64,000 bases of DNA from Serpens sp035306625 (GCA_035306625.1 DATGNS010000305.1:1-64000), one strand, 5' to 3'; shown: positions 17,439 through 26,317, counted from the first letter of the stretch. The notes: a model not told the origin generated them from the sequence alone. Numbers and translations are program-made.

Positions 17439-18920
17439 TCAGTGCTTGCGCGGCACCGGCTTGAGCAGTTCGTCCGGCGGCATCTCGCACTGGATCTTGC
17501 GGCCGATCAGCGCCTCGATGGGCGGCAGGGCGAAGGCATCGTCCTCGCCGGCGAAGCTGATGGAGGTGCCGCTGGCGCCGGCGCGGCCGGTACGGCCGAT
17601 GCGGTGCACGTAGTCGTCCGGCACCTCGGGCAGGGTGAAGTTGATCACGTGGCTGATGCCGTCGATGTGGATGCCGCGGCCGGCCACGTCGGTGGCCACC
17701 AGCACGCGGATCTTGCCCTCGCGGAAGCCCTCCAGCACCTTGATGCGCTTCTGCTGCGGCACGTCGCCGGACATCTGCGCGGCGCTCACGCCGTCGCGGG
17801 TCAGGCGCTCCTCGATGCGGCGCACCTCGTCCTTGCGGTTGGCGAACACCATCACCCGGCTCCAGTCGTTCTGGGTGATCAGGTTGTAGAGCAGCTTGTA
17901 CTTGTCCTTGCTGGCCACTGCGTAGACATGCTGTTCCACGGTTTCGCTGGCCACGTTCTCCGGCTCGATCTCGACGATGGCCGGATTCACCGTCCACTGG
18001 CTGGCCAGGTTCATCACGTCCTCGGTGAAGGTGGCGGAGAACAGCAGGGTCTGGCGCTCGCCCTTGTACGGGGTCTGACGGATGATCTGGCGAACCTGGG
18101 GGATGAAGCCCATGTCCAGCATGCGGTCGGCCTCGTCCAGCACCATCACCTCGACCATGTCCAGGTGCACCTCGCCGCGCTGGTGGAAGTCCAGCAGACG
18201 GCCCGGGGTGGCCACCAGGATGTCGCAGTAGCGCTTCTCCAGGGCCTTGAGCTGCTTGTCGAAGTCCATGCCGCCGACAAAGCTCATCACGTTCAGGCTG
18301 GTGTACTTGGTCAGCGCCTCGGCGTCCTTGGCGATCTGCACCACCAGCTCGCGGGTCGGCGCGATGATCAGCGCGCGCGGCTCGCCCATGTAGCGCTCCT
18401 TGGGCGGCGGCGTCTGCAGCAGCTGGGTGATGGTGGAGACCAGGAACGCGGCGGTCTTGCCGGTGCCGGTCTGGGCACGGCCGATGGCGTCGCGGCCCTT
18501 GAGGGTATGCCCGAGCACCTGTGCCTGGATCGGCGTGCAGTAGGTGAAGCCCAGGTCATGGATGGCGTGCATCAGCTCCGGGGCCAGCGAGAAGTCGTGG
18601 AAGCGGGTCTTGCCCTCGGCCGGCTCCACCTTGAAGTCTTCCAGCTTCCAGTTCGAGGCGGCCGGCCTGGGCTTGCGCGGCGCGCGCTCGCGGCGCGGCT
18701 TGTCGCCCTGCGGCGCGGCATTCTGCTCGGCGGTCTTGTCGCCCCTGGCGGCACGCGGCGCGGAGCCGTTGCGCTTGCTGTCGCGGGGCGGGCGGGGGGC
18801 CTTGTCGCGCGGCGCGCGGCTGTCGGCGGGGCGCTGCGGGCGTTCGTTACTGGAAGGGGTAGCGGCGGGGACTGCGGGTTCTTCACCCTTCTTGAAGATT
18901 TTCTTGAGTGCCTTGAGCAC
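17439..18920 (-). CDS. rhlB: DEAD-box ATP-dependent RNA helicase RhlB
   Basis: A 493-residue DEAD-box helicase. A basic, Pro/Arg-rich N-terminal extension of about 100 residues follows the opening MLKALKKIFKKGEE, as in pseudomonad RhlB. The helicase core shows TPIQAQVL, AQTGTGKT (Walker A), VLDEADRM, FSATF, VATDVAGRGIHID and HRIGRTGRAG. RhlB unwinds structured RNA for the degradosome. RhlE is an alternative name, but the N- and C-termini (ending LLKPVPRKH) fit RhlB better. It starts at GTG 18920 with a modest GAGAT ribosome site. Confidence 0.9.
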   Translation of the reverse strand: MLKALKKIFKKGEEPAVPAATPSSNERPQRPADSRAPRDKAPRPPRDSKRNGSAPRAARGDKTAEQNAAPQGDKPRRERAPRKPRPAASNWKLEDFKVEPAEGKTRFHDFSLAPELMHAIHDLGFTYCTPIQAQVLGHTLKGRDAIGRAQTGTGKTAAFLVSTITQLLQTPPPKERYMGEPRALIIAPTRELVVQIAKDAEALTKYTSLNVMSFVGGMDFDKQLKALEKRYCDILVATPGRLLDFHQRGEVHLDMVEVMVLDEADRMLDMGFIPQVRQIIRQTPYKGERQTLLFSATFTEDVMNLASQWTVNPAIVEIEPENVASETVEQHVYAVASKDKYKLLYNLITQNDWSRVMVFANRKDEVRRIEERLTRDGVSAAQMSGDVPQQKRIKVLEGFREGKIRVLVATDVAGRGIHIDGISHVINFTLPEVPDDYVHRIGRTGRAGASGTSISFAGEDDAFALPPIEALIGRKIQCEMPPDELLKPVPRKH

Positions 18921-19037
18921 GGTGATCTCGATCGATGGTTAAGGAATGAACGGCGGCAGTGTAAAGCAAGACGCCCGTTCGGCGAAGTGCCTGCACCCGC
19001 CGCGAGACGAGGTTGGCGGAAGAAGCGACGCCGCGAC

Positions 19038-19706
19038 TCAGGCGCCGCCGGCCAGACGCTCTCCCAGCCACTGGCCGATGGCCTCGATTTCCGCCAGGCA
19101 GACCTCGTGGCCCATGGGGTAGTCGCGCCATTGCACCGGCACGCCCTGGCTGGCCAGGAAGTCATGGGCGGCGCGGCCCAGGGCGTGGGGCACCACCTCG
19201 TCGCGCCCGCCATGGGCGAACAGCACCGGGCGGTTGCGCACGCCGACGTCCAGCGCCAGTCCCGGCTCGAAGGTGGGCGCGTAGGTGGACAGCGCCAGAA
19301 CGCCCCCGAGCGGCCCCTGCCAGCGCAGGAAGGCGGTGTGCAGCACCACTGCGCCGCCCTGGGAGAAGCCGGCGAGGAAGATGCGCGCCGGGTCGATGCC
19401 GCTGTCGCGCTGCGCCTCGATCAGCTGGATGACCGTCTGCGCGGAGGCTTCCAGCTGGTCCTTGTCGATGGTGCGGCCGTTGGCGCCCATGCTGAGGATG
19501 TCGTACCAGCTGGGCATCGACCAGCCACCGTTGACGGTCACCGGCCGGGTAGGCGCCTGGGGCAGCACGAAGCGGGTGGTGGGCAGCGACTCCTGCAGCT
19601 GCTCGGCCACCGGCTGGAAGTCGAAGCGGTCGGCCCCCAGGCCATGCAGCCAGATCACGCAGGCATCTGCGTTCTGACGGGGCGAAACAATCAGCGGCTC
19701 GGTCAT
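19038..19706 (-). CDS. Carboxylesterase / phospholipase (alpha/beta hydrolase)
   Basis: A 222-residue cytosolic esterase of the carboxylesterase/acyl-protein thioesterase group (EstB-like). The catalytic triad is visible: S115 in AGFSQGGA, D169 in HGGRDEVVP and H200 in PMGHEVC. The oxyanion-loop motif HGLGAD is at 21-26. Members hydrolyse short-chain esters or acyl-thioesters. The ATG at 19706 has GGAG 9 nt upstream. It lies between rhlB and the divergently transcribed aap operon, as in P. aeruginosa (from memory). Confidence 0.92.
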   Translation of the reverse strand: MTEPLIVSPRQNADACVIWLHGLGADRFDFQPVAEQLQESLPTTRFVLPQAPTRPVTVNGGWSMPSWYDILSMGANGRTIDKDQLEASAQTVIQLIEAQRDSGIDPARIFLAGFSQGGAVVLHTAFLRWQGPLGGVLALSTYAPTFEPGLALDVGVRNRPVLFAHGGRDEVVPHALGRAAHDFLASQGVPVQWRDYPMGHEVCLAEIEAIGQWLGERLAGGA

Positions 19707-19824
19707 GGATGGCTCCAGCTTGGTGCGATCGCCCCGATCCGGGGCGTGATGACGGACCTGCCCGCAGGGGCAGCATGGCACGCAAGGATACGTCGTTCGG
19801 GCATCGGCGGGCATCCTTGCCAAT

Positions 19825-19841
19825 CTGGTACGGCACTTGCT
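19825..19841 (+). promoter_or_regulatory. Sigma-54 (RpoN) promoter of aapJQMP
   Basis: CTGGTACGGCACTTGCT matches the sigma-54 consensus YTGGCACGRNNNTTGCW at all but one position. The invariant GG (19827-19828) and GC (19839-19840) are separated by exactly 10 nt. A start near 19852 would leave a leader of about 115 nt before aapJ. This implies activation by an enhancer-binding protein such as NtrC, but no clear enhancer dyad was found. Confidence 0.75.
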
Positions 19842-19966
19842 CTGCCAAGGTGTGGTTTGCCAACTAGACTGAGTCGAGATGCCTTCCAGCGCTGCCACCT
19901 GCTGGCCTGAACACAGGGAAGAACGCGGCGCGAATCCAATACAACAGGGAGCAACCGGAGGTTCGA

Positions 19967-20995
19967 ATGCAAAGGGTCAAATCCATCCTGGCCGTTCTGG
20001 GTGCCGTTTCGCTGCTGGCTGCGGGGGGGGCGGCGCAGGCCGGCGCCACCCTGGATGCGGTGAAGAAGAAGGGATTCGTGCAGTGCGGCGTCAGTGACGG
20101 CCTGCCGGGCTTTTCCTACGTGGACGCCCAGGGGCGTTACCTGGGCATCGACGTGGACGTCTGCCGGGCCATCGCCGCCGCGGTGTTCGGCGATGCCTCC
20201 AAGGTCCGCTTCACGCCGCTGACCGCCAAGGAGCGCTTCACCGCCCTGCAGTCCGGCGAGATCGATGTGCTGTCGCGCAACACCACCTGGACCAGTTCGC
20301 GGGATTCGGCCATGGGCCTGAATTTCACCGGCGTGACCTACTACGACGGCCAGGGCTTCCTGGTGAACAAGTCGCTGGGTGTCTCCAGCGCCAAGGAGCT
20401 TGACGGTGCCACCGTGTGCATCCAGGCCGGCACCACCACCGAGCTGAACCTCTCCGACTACTTCCGCAGCAACGGCATGAAGTACACGCCGATCACCTAC
20501 GACACCTCCGACGAGAGCGCCAAGTCGCTGGAGTCCGGTCGTTGCGACGTACTGACGTCCGACCAGTCGCAGCTCTACGCCCAGCGCGCCAAGCTGGCCA
20601 AGCCGGACGAGTACGTGGTGTTGCCGGAAGTCATCTCCAAGGAGCCGCTGGGGCCGCTGGTGCGCCAGGGTGACGAGGAGTGGTTCGACATCGTGCGCTG
20701 GACGCTGTTCGCCATGCTCAACGCCGAAGAGCTGAACATCACCTCACAGAATGTCGAGCAGATGGCCAAGGAAACCAGGAACCCCGATGTCGCCCGCCTG
20801 CTGGGCACCGAGGGCGAGTATGGCCGGGACCTGCAACTGCCCCGCGACTGGGTGGTGAAGATCGTCAAGCAGGTGGGCAACTACGGCGAGGTGTTCGATC
20901 GCAACGTGGGGGCGGGCAGCGAGCTGAAGATCGAGCGCGGCCTCAACGCCCTGTGGAACCAGGGTGGCGTCCAGTACGCGCCGCCGGTGCGCTGA
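19967..20995 (+). CDS. aapJ: General amino-acid ABC transporter, periplasmic binding protein AapJ
   Basis: A 342-residue solute-binding protein with a Sec signal peptide (residues 1-25, cleavage after AAQA). The type II periplasmic-binding fold is indicated by VKKKGFVQCGVSDGLPGFS, LGIDVDVCRAIAAAVFGD and SGEIDVLSRNTTWT. AapJ captures broad-range L-amino acids for the AapQMP membrane complex. The ribosome site CCGGAGG precedes the ATG. It is first gene of the operon and the only one with a promoter-sized upstream gap. Confidence 0.95.
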   Translation: MQRVKSILAVLGAVSLLAAGGAAQAGATLDAVKKKGFVQCGVSDGLPGFSYVDAQGRYLGIDVDVCRAIAAAVFGDASKVRFTPLTAKERFTALQSGEIDVLSRNTTWTSSRDSAMGLNFTGVTYYDGQGFLVNKSLGVSSAKELDGATVCIQAGTTTELNLSDYFRSNGMKYTPITYDTSDESAKSLESGRCDVLTSDQSQLYAQRAKLAKPDEYVVLPEVISKEPLGPLVRQGDEEWFDIVRWTLFAMLNAEELNITSQNVEQMAKETRNPDVARLLGTEGEYGRDLQLPRDWVVKIVKQVGNYGEVFDRNVGAGSELKIERGLNALWNQGGVQYAPPVR

Positions 20996-21060
20996 TCGTC
21001 ATGACGCCCTGGCGGTGATTGTCTGCCGCCGGGGCTTCCGGCCACCGAGAGAGCGCCCCG

Positions 21061-22242
21061 ATGCCGGTAGCAACCTCTTCCCGTCGACACGGCTCGCTGT
21101 TGACCGACCCCCAGGCGCGTGCCTGGATCTTCCAGATCCTGGCCGTGGCGGCGGTGATCGCCTTCGGCTGGTTCCTGTTCGACAACACCCAGACCAACCT
21201 GCAGCACCGGGGCATCACCTCGGGCTTCGCTTTCCTCGACAACCCCGCCGGCTTCGGCATCACCCAGCATCTGATCGACTACAGCGAGAGCGACAGCTAC
21301 GGCCGGGTGTTCTGGGTGGGGCTCCTCAACACCCTGCTGGTCAGCGTCGTCGGCATCGTCCTGGCCACGCTGCTGGGTTTCCTCCTGGGCATCGCCCGGC
21401 TGTCCTCGAACTGGCTGATCCGCCAGCTGGCGACCGTCTACATCGAGATCTTCCGCAACATCCCGCCGCTGCTGCAGATCTTCTTCTGGTACTTCGCAGT
21501 GATCGGCCCGCTGCCGGGACCGCGCAACAGCCTGAGCCTGGGCGACATCATCTTCCTCAACAACCGGGGCGTGCAGATGCCCGCGCCGAGCGCCAGCGAA
21601 GCCTGGTGGCCATTCATGGTGGCCCTGATGGCAGCTCTGGCGCTGGTGGTGCTGCTCAGCCGCTGGGCCCGGGCCCGGCGCCTGGCTACCGGACAGCCCT
21701 TTCCTGTGTTCTGGGCCAGCCTGGCGCTGGTGGTGCTCATTCCCGGCGCCTGCGTGCTGCTGTACGGCTCGCCGCTGAACTGGTCGGTGCCGGAGCTGCA
21801 GCGCTTCAACATCCGCGGGGGCTGGGTGCTCATTCCCGAGCTGGTGTCGATCACCATGGCGCTGGCCATCTATACCGCTGCCTTCATCGGCGAAACGGTG
21901 CGCGCCGGCATCCAGGCGGTGAGCCACGGGCAGACCGAGGCGGCCGCTTCCCTGGGGCTGCGGCCCGGTCAGGTGCTGCGCCTGGTGGTGATTCCCCAGG
22001 CCCTGCGGGTGATCGTGCCGCCGCTGACCAGCCAGTATCTGAACCTGACCAAGAACTCCTCCCTGGCGGCGGCCATTGGCTATCCGGACATGGTGTCACT
22101 GTTCGCCGGGACCGTGCTCAACCAGACCGGCCAGGCCATCGAGACCATGGCCATCACCATGAGCGTGTACCTGGCCATCAGCCTGAGCATTTCCCTGTTG
22201 ATGAACCTGTACAACAAGCGCATCGCGCTGGTGGAGCGCTAG
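21061..22242 (+). CDS. aapQ: General amino-acid ABC transporter permease AapQ
   Basis: A 393-residue inner-membrane permease of the HAAT family. TM1 is near residues 20-38 and the permease domain begins near 90 (VFWVGLLNTLLVSVVGIVLA). The cytoplasmic EAA loop reads GQTEAAASLGLRPGQVLRLVV. The first periplasmic loop is long, as in Rhizobium AapQ. Pairs with AapM. I chose the ATG at 21061 (GAGAGAG upstream), 65 nt after aapJ; the aapM ATG begins 4 nt past the stop. Confidence 0.94.
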   Translation: MPVATSSRRHGSLLTDPQARAWIFQILAVAAVIAFGWFLFDNTQTNLQHRGITSGFAFLDNPAGFGITQHLIDYSESDSYGRVFWVGLLNTLLVSVVGIVLATLLGFLLGIARLSSNWLIRQLATVYIEIFRNIPPLLQIFFWYFAVIGPLPGPRNSLSLGDIIFLNNRGVQMPAPSASEAWWPFMVALMAALALVVLLSRWARARRLATGQPFPVFWASLALVVLIPGACVLLYGSPLNWSVPELQRFNIRGGWVLIPELVSITMALAIYTAAFIGETVRAGIQAVSHGQTEAAASLGLRPGQVLRLVVIPQALRVIVPPLTSQYLNLTKNSSLAAAIGYPDMVSLFAGTVLNQTGQAIETMAITMSVYLAISLSISLLMNLYNKRIALVER

Positions 22243-22246
22243 GGCC

Positions 22247-23344
22247 ATGGAAAAGCATGTCTTCAAGCCCGATCGTCCCGCGCCGGCCCTGAGCGTGGGG
22301 CCGGTCGGCTGGGTGCGAGCCAACCTGTTCGCCAGCGGCTGGCATGCGCTGCTCACCCTGCTGGGGCTGTACCTGATCTGGCTGGTGGTGCCGCCGCTGA
22401 TCGAGTGGGCATTCATCGAGGCCGACTGGGTGGGCGAGCGCCGGGCCGACTGTACCCGCGAGGGCGCCTGCTGGGTGTTCGTCAAGGAGCGCTTCGGGCA
22501 GTTCATGTACGGCTTCTATCCCCGGCCGGAGCGCTGGCGAGTGAATCTCACGGTGCTGCTGGCCGTGGTCGGCGCCGCGCCGCTGTTCGTCGGCGCCTTC
22601 CGGCACAAGCTCCGCTACGGGCTTGTCTTTCTGTTCGCTTATCCGCTGCTGGCCTACTGGCTGCTGCACGGAGGCTTCCTCGGCCTGTCCCTGGTGCCCA
22701 CCAGCCTGTGGGGCGGGCTGATGCTGACCCTGGTGATCGCCGCCGTGGGCATCGCCGGCGCGCTGCCGCTGGGCATCCTGCTGGCCCTGGGGCGCCGCTC
22801 GGAGCTGCCGGCGATCAAGGTCATCTGCGTGACCATCATCGAGTTCTGGCGGGGCGTGCCGCTGATCACCGTGCTGTTCATGTCCTCGGTGATGCTGCCG
22901 CTGTTCCTGCCCGAAGGCATGAATCTGGACAAGCTGCTGCGCGCCATGGTCATGGTGATCCTGTTCGAGGCCGCCTACATCGCCGAGGTGGTGCGTGGCG
23001 GCTTGCAGGCCATCCCCAAGGGACAATACGAGGCTGCCCAGGCGCTGGGACTGGGCTACTGGCGCATGATGGGCCTGGTGGTGCTGCCCCAGGCCCTCAA
23101 ACTGGTGATTCCCGGCATCGTCAACACCTTCATCGCGCTGTTCAAGGACACCAGCCTGGTGATCATCATCGGCCTCTTCGATTTCCTGAACAGCATCAAG
23201 CGCGCCACCGCGGACCCGGCCTGGCTGGGCATGTCCACCGAGGGCTACGTGTTCGCGGCGGCGGTCTACTGGATCTTCTGTTTCGGCATCTCCCGCTATT
23301 CGCTGCATCTGGAGCGCAGGCTGGAAACCGGGCGTGGGCATTGA
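22247..23344 (+). CDS. aapM: General amino-acid ABC transporter permease AapM
   Basis: A 365-residue permease partner of AapQ. Hydrophobic helices include ALLTLLGLYLIWLVVPPLI (about 36-54) and a permease core from about 145 onward, with the EAA loop GQYEAAQALGLGYWRMMGLVV. The C-terminal half contains NTFIALFKDTSLVIIIGLFD, typical of HAAT permeases. It lies 4 nt after aapQ and 10 nt before aapP, consistent with one polycistronic unit. Confidence 0.94.
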   Translation: MEKHVFKPDRPAPALSVGPVGWVRANLFASGWHALLTLLGLYLIWLVVPPLIEWAFIEADWVGERRADCTREGACWVFVKERFGQFMYGFYPRPERWRVNLTVLLAVVGAAPLFVGAFRHKLRYGLVFLFAYPLLAYWLLHGGFLGLSLVPTSLWGGLMLTLVIAAVGIAGALPLGILLALGRRSELPAIKVICVTIIEFWRGVPLITVLFMSSVMLPLFLPEGMNLDKLLRAMVMVILFEAAYIAEVVRGGLQAIPKGQYEAAQALGLGYWRMMGLVVLPQALKLVIPGIVNTFIALFKDTSLVIIIGLFDFLNSIKRATADPAWLGMSTEGYVFAAAVYWIFCFGISRYSLHLERRLETGRGH

Positions 23345-23354
23345 GGAGTGGAAC

Positions 23355-24122
23355 ATGAACGAGGCGCAGCGACAGGCCGACCCGGGCGGCCACCTGATGA
23401 TCGAAATGATCGACGTGAACAAGTGGTACGGTCAGTTCCACGTGCTCAAGGACATCAACCTGCAGGTGCGCAAGGGGGAGCGCATCGTGATCTGCGGGCC
23501 GTCGGGATCGGGCAAGTCGACGACCATCCGCTGCATCAACCGCCTGGAGGAACACCAGGCCGGCAGGATTCTGGTCGAGGGCGTGGAGCTGACCCGCGAT
23601 CTCAAGCAGATCGAGGCGATCCGCAGCGAGGTCGGCATGGTCTTCCAGCACTTCAATCTGTTTCCCCATCTGACCGTGCTGCAGAACTGCACCCTGGCGC
23701 CCATGTGGGTGCGCAAGATGCCGCGCCGCGAGGCGGAGGAAATCGCCATGTACTACCTGGAGAAGGTGCGCATTCCCGAGCAGGCCGGCAAATATCCGGG
23801 GCAACTGTCCGGTGGGCAGCAGCAGCGGGTCGCCATTGCCCGCGCCCTGTGCATGAAGCCGAAGATCATGTTGTTCGATGAGCCGACTTCGGCACTTGAC
23901 CCGGAGATGGTCAAGGAAGTTCTGGATACCATGATCGCCCTGGCGGAAAGCGGCATGACCATGTTGTGTGTCACCCATGAGATGGGCTTTGCCCGTACGG
24001 TGGCAAACCGGGTGATCTTCATGGACCGTGGCGAGATCGTTGAAGAGGCGGATCCGGAGACCTTCTTCCATCATCCGCGCAATGAGCGGACGCGCCTGTT
24101 TCTCGGCCAGATTCTTTATTGA
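23355..24122 (+). CDS. aapP: General amino-acid ABC transporter ATPase AapP
   Basis: A 255-residue ABC ATPase that powers AapJQM uptake. Walker A GPSGSGKST, Q-loop MVFQHFNLFPH, signature LSGGQQQRVAIARAL, Walker B IMLFDEPTSALDPE and the switch His in CVTHEMGFA are all intact. The ATG at 23355 (GAGGAGTGGAAC upstream) is preferred to an upstream in-frame start that overlaps aapM. It is the last gene of the operon, followed by a palindromic terminator shared with convergent mvaT. Confidence 0.95.
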   Translation: MNEAQRQADPGGHLMIEMIDVNKWYGQFHVLKDINLQVRKGERIVICGPSGSGKSTTIRCINRLEEHQAGRILVEGVELTRDLKQIEAIRSEVGMVFQHFNLFPHLTVLQNCTLAPMWVRKMPRREAEEIAMYYLEKVRIPEQAGKYPGQLSGGQQQRVAIARALCMKPKIMLFDEPTSALDPEMVKEVLDTMIALAESGMTMLCVTHEMGFARTVANRVIFMDRGEIVEEADPETFFHHPRNERTRLFLGQILY

Positions 24123-24147
24123 GGCTTCCGCCGGGCGGAAAAGAAAA

Positions 24148-24167
24148 ACGCCAGCATATGCTGGCGT
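24148..24167. terminator. Bidirectional terminator between aapP and mvaT
   Basis: A perfect 10-bp-arm palindrome (ACGCCAGCAT and its complement, no spacer). On the minus strand it is followed by TTTTTCTTTTCC, giving a classic intrinsic terminator for mvaT. On the plus strand it is followed by CTTCT, so it is weaker for the aap operon. Confidence 0.85.
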
Positions 24168-24189
24168 CTTCTGGCTCAGGAGTTGGGAA

Positions 24190-24570
24190 TCAACCCAGCA
24201 CCTTGGCCCAGCCTTCGACTTCCTCGGCACCCCATTTGGCCTTCCATTCCTTCAGGGTCTTGTGGTTGCCGCCCTTGGTCTCGATGACTTCGTTGGTGTG
24301 CGGGTTGCGGTACTGCTTGACCTTGCGCGCGCGCTTGGCGGCAGGTGCGCTGCGGCCGGCGCCGCGGCTGGTGCGCTGCTGCGCGGAGGCCGGGTCGAGA
24401 ATGGCGATGATGTCGAGCAGCGACTTGCCATACTGGCCCATCAGATCACGCAGTTTCTTCTCGAACTCGATTTCCTTCTGCAGCTTTTCATCTTGCTGCA
24501 GCGCCTTCAGGCGCTCCTGCAGTTCCTTGATGGCCTCTTCGGTTGCGCGGAATTCAGAAATCAGGGACAT
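24190..24570 (-). CDS. mvaT: H-NS-family global regulator MvaT
   Basis: A 126-residue xenogeneic silencer typical of Pseudomonas. An N-terminal coiled-coil oligomerisation domain (residues 1-60, SLISEFRATEEAIKELQERL...) is followed by a basic linker and the C-terminal AT-rich-DNA-binding domain (KQYRNPHTNEVIETKGGNHK, about 85-104). The family represses horizontally acquired and virulence genes. The ATG at 24570 has AGGAAAG upstream. It is adjacent to purU as in other pseudomonads. Confidence 0.97.
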   Translation of the reverse strand: MSLISEFRATEEAIKELQERLKALQQDEKLQKEIEFEKKLRDLMGQYGKSLLDIIAILDPASAQQRTSRGAGRSAPAAKRARKVKQYRNPHTNEVIETKGGNHKTLKEWKAKWGAEEVEGWAKVLG

Positions 24571-24910
24571 GATCTTTCCTTTGGGAAGTGAGTCAGGATT
24601 AGTGCCCAGAATGATAGTCACAGTTATCCGGCAAGTAAACTCGATGTGTATGAGGAACACATAGTTTGCCGGGCGGACTTCACATTATCGCAAGGCAATT
24701 AGTGGCGATGCCTTTGAGCAACTTGTTGCATTGCTGAACGAGGCCGTTATCACCGCGGAATATGGCGGGCCATTGTAGTTAACCGGTGCCTGGACGCGCA
24801 CTAGTGTCCGCAGTACCCGGGTGGCGGGGCGCGCGGCCGCCGGCGCCCTGACTATGCACCTCTGCCGCAGCTGGCTAGAATTGCCGCCTTTGCAATTCTG
24901 GAGTTTCCCC
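24571..24910. other. Intergenic region between divergent mvaT and purU
   Basis: About 340 nt with no credible gene. The mvaT-proximal part (about 24590-24780) is noticeably AT-richer than the rest of the window, as is common for promoters of H-NS-family genes, and holds the mvaT promoter. The purU-proximal 100 nt is GC-rich; no clear purU promoter could be assigned. Confidence 0.7.
24611..24639 (-). promoter_or_regulatory. Putative sigma-70 promoter of mvaT
   Basis: On the minus strand TTTACT (24634-24639) and TATCAT (24611-24616) are separated by 17 nt, matching the sigma-70 hexamers at 4/6 and 5/6 positions. The predicted transcript starts near 24604, leaving a leader of about 34 nt before the mvaT ATG. 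Confidence 0.55.
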
Positions 24911-25762
24911 ATGCGTACCTTCCGGCTGGTAATCGCCTGCCCTGATCGCGTCGGTATTGTCGCCAAGGTCAGTAACTTCCTGGCGACCTACAACGGCTGG
25001 ATTACCGAGGCCAGTCACCACTCGGATCATCAGAGTGGCTGGTTCTTCATGCGCCACGAAATCCGTGCCGACTCGCTGCCGTTCGACCTCGCCGGTTTTC
25101 GCCAGGCCTTCGGCCCCATCGCCCGCGAGTTCTCCATGGAATGGCGCATCTCCGACTCCGCCGAGAAGCGCCGGGTGGTGCTGATGGCCAGTCGCGAGTC
25201 CCATTGCCTGGCCGACCTGCTGCACCGCTGGCGCAGTGACGAGCTGGATTGCGAGATTCCCTGCGTGATTTCCAACCACAATGACCTGCGCAGCATGGTC
25301 GAATGGCATGGCATTCCGTTCCATCATGTGCCGGTCGATCCGACCAACAAGCAGCCGGCGTTCGAGCAGGTTTCCCAGCTGATCGACGAATACAGCGCCG
25401 ACACCGTGGTGCTGGCCCGCTACATGCAGATCCTGCCGCCGGACCTGTGCGAGCGCTACCGTCATCAGGTCATCAATATCCACCACAGCTTCCTGCCCTC
25501 GTTCGTGGGGGCCAAGCCGTACCACCAGGCCTCCCTGCGCGGCGTGAAGCTGATCGGCGCCACCTGTCACTACGTCACCGAGGAGCTGGACGCCGGCCCC
25601 ATCATCGAGCAGGACGTGGTGCGCGTGACCCATCGCGACAGCATCGAGACCATGGTGCGCCTGGGCAAGGACGTGGAGAAGCTGGTGCTGGCCCGTGGCC
25701 TGCGCTACCACCTGGAGGACCGGGTGCTGGTCCGCGACAACAAGACCGTGGTGTTCGATTGA
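24911..25762 (+). CDS. purU: Formyltetrahydrofolate deformylase PurU
   Basis: A 283-residue hydrolase converting 10-formyl-tetrahydrofolate to formate and tetrahydrofolate, balancing one-carbon pools. An N-terminal ACT domain (residues 1 to about 80, starting MRTFRLVIACPDRVGIVAKV) precedes the formyltransferase-like catalytic domain. That domain shows VINIHHSFLPSFVGA (catalytic Asn/His) and ELDAGPIIEQD (catalytic Asp). Divergent from mvaT. The stop overlaps a possible small TTG-start frame. Confidence 0.94.
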   Translation: MRTFRLVIACPDRVGIVAKVSNFLATYNGWITEASHHSDHQSGWFFMRHEIRADSLPFDLAGFRQAFGPIAREFSMEWRISDSAEKRRVVLMASRESHCLADLLHRWRSDELDCEIPCVISNHNDLRSMVEWHGIPFHHVPVDPTNKQPAFEQVSQLIDEYSADTVVLARYMQILPPDLCERYRHQVINIHHSFLPSFVGAKPYHQASLRGVKLIGATCHYVTEELDAGPIIEQDVVRVTHRDSIETMVRLGKDVEKLVLARGLRYHLEDRVLVRDNKTVVFD

Positions 25763-25968
25763 GCGATCCCTTCGCGCGCGCCACGGCCAGCGCGCCGCCG
25801 ACCCTGGGTGAGGGCTGCCTGCGGCGTTTCGATCCGGAACGCATGGACGAGACGCTGGGGGCCGACTTTGCAGCCGCCGCGGCACTCTGGGCCGAACAGG
25901 CCACCGTCGCGGGCGATGCCGGGGACCATCTGTCAGCGCATGACGTGAGCGAGGCCGCGCTGGACTAA
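25759..25968 (+). CDS. Possible small ORF overlapping the purU stop
   Basis: A TTG at 25759 overlaps the purU stop (TTGA) and opens 69 codons rich in Ala and Asp (starts MSDPFARATASAPPTLGEG). No family is recognised and there is no dedicated ribosome site beyond the end of purU. It may be untranslated sequence that is open by chance in high-GC DNA. Confidence 0.22.
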   Translation: MSDPFARATASAPPTLGEGCLRRFDPERMDETLGADFAAAAALWAEQATVAGDAGDHLSAHDVSEAALD

Positions 25969-26009
25969 CGTTTTCAGGGCTGCATTGGCTGGACCCCGAG
26001 GGTTTGGAC

Positions 26010-26243
26010 ATGAAGCCTGGCATCGCACGAGGGCTGTTCATCGTGTGGGCACTGGGCGTGGCCTCGACGGCGGTGGCCGTCTGGCACGAACCGGGATCGG
26101 GTGTTGTGCAGGGATTCGGCGAGGGAACGAAGCAATGCCCGATACCTCCCAATGCGCGCGCGAAGATGGCCCAGGTGGAACCGGGAGAGGGACTGCTGCT
26201 GTTGCTGTTCGCATTGTCGCAGGGACACGGGTACGAGGATTGA
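26010..26243 (+). CDS. Small exported or membrane-anchored hypothetical protein
   Basis: A 77-residue protein with an N-terminal hydrophobic signal or anchor (residues 6-26, IARGLFIVWALGVASTAVAVW) and a short polar domain containing one Cys (TKQCPIPPNA). A second hydrophobic stretch (GLLLLLFALS) lies near the C-terminus. The ATG at 26010 has GAGGG 8-9 nt upstream. A strong hairpin terminator follows 38 nt after the stop, which supports a real transcript end. Function unknown. Confidence 0.55.
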   Translation: MKPGIARGLFIVWALGVASTAVAVWHEPGSGVVQGFGEGTKQCPIPPNARAKMAQVEPGEGLLLLLFALSQGHGYED

Positions 26244-26281
26244 AACCCGCAGCGACGGAAAGACGAGCCGGCGGCATTCGC

Positions 26282-26317
26282 AAGCCCCGCGGCGCAAGCC
26301 GGCGGGGCTTTTCATTT
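26282..26317. terminator. Intrinsic terminator
   Basis: Arms AAGCCCCGC (26282-26290) and GCGGGGCTT (26302-26310) flank an 11-nt loop and are followed on the plus strand by TTCATTT. It ends the small-protein transcript; the mexW gene converges from the other side. Confidence 0.75.

Noticed and set aside
17427..19910. A long open frame running opposite rhlB and the esterase
   Set aside because: It spans two real genes and their intergenic gap and has no recognisable domain.
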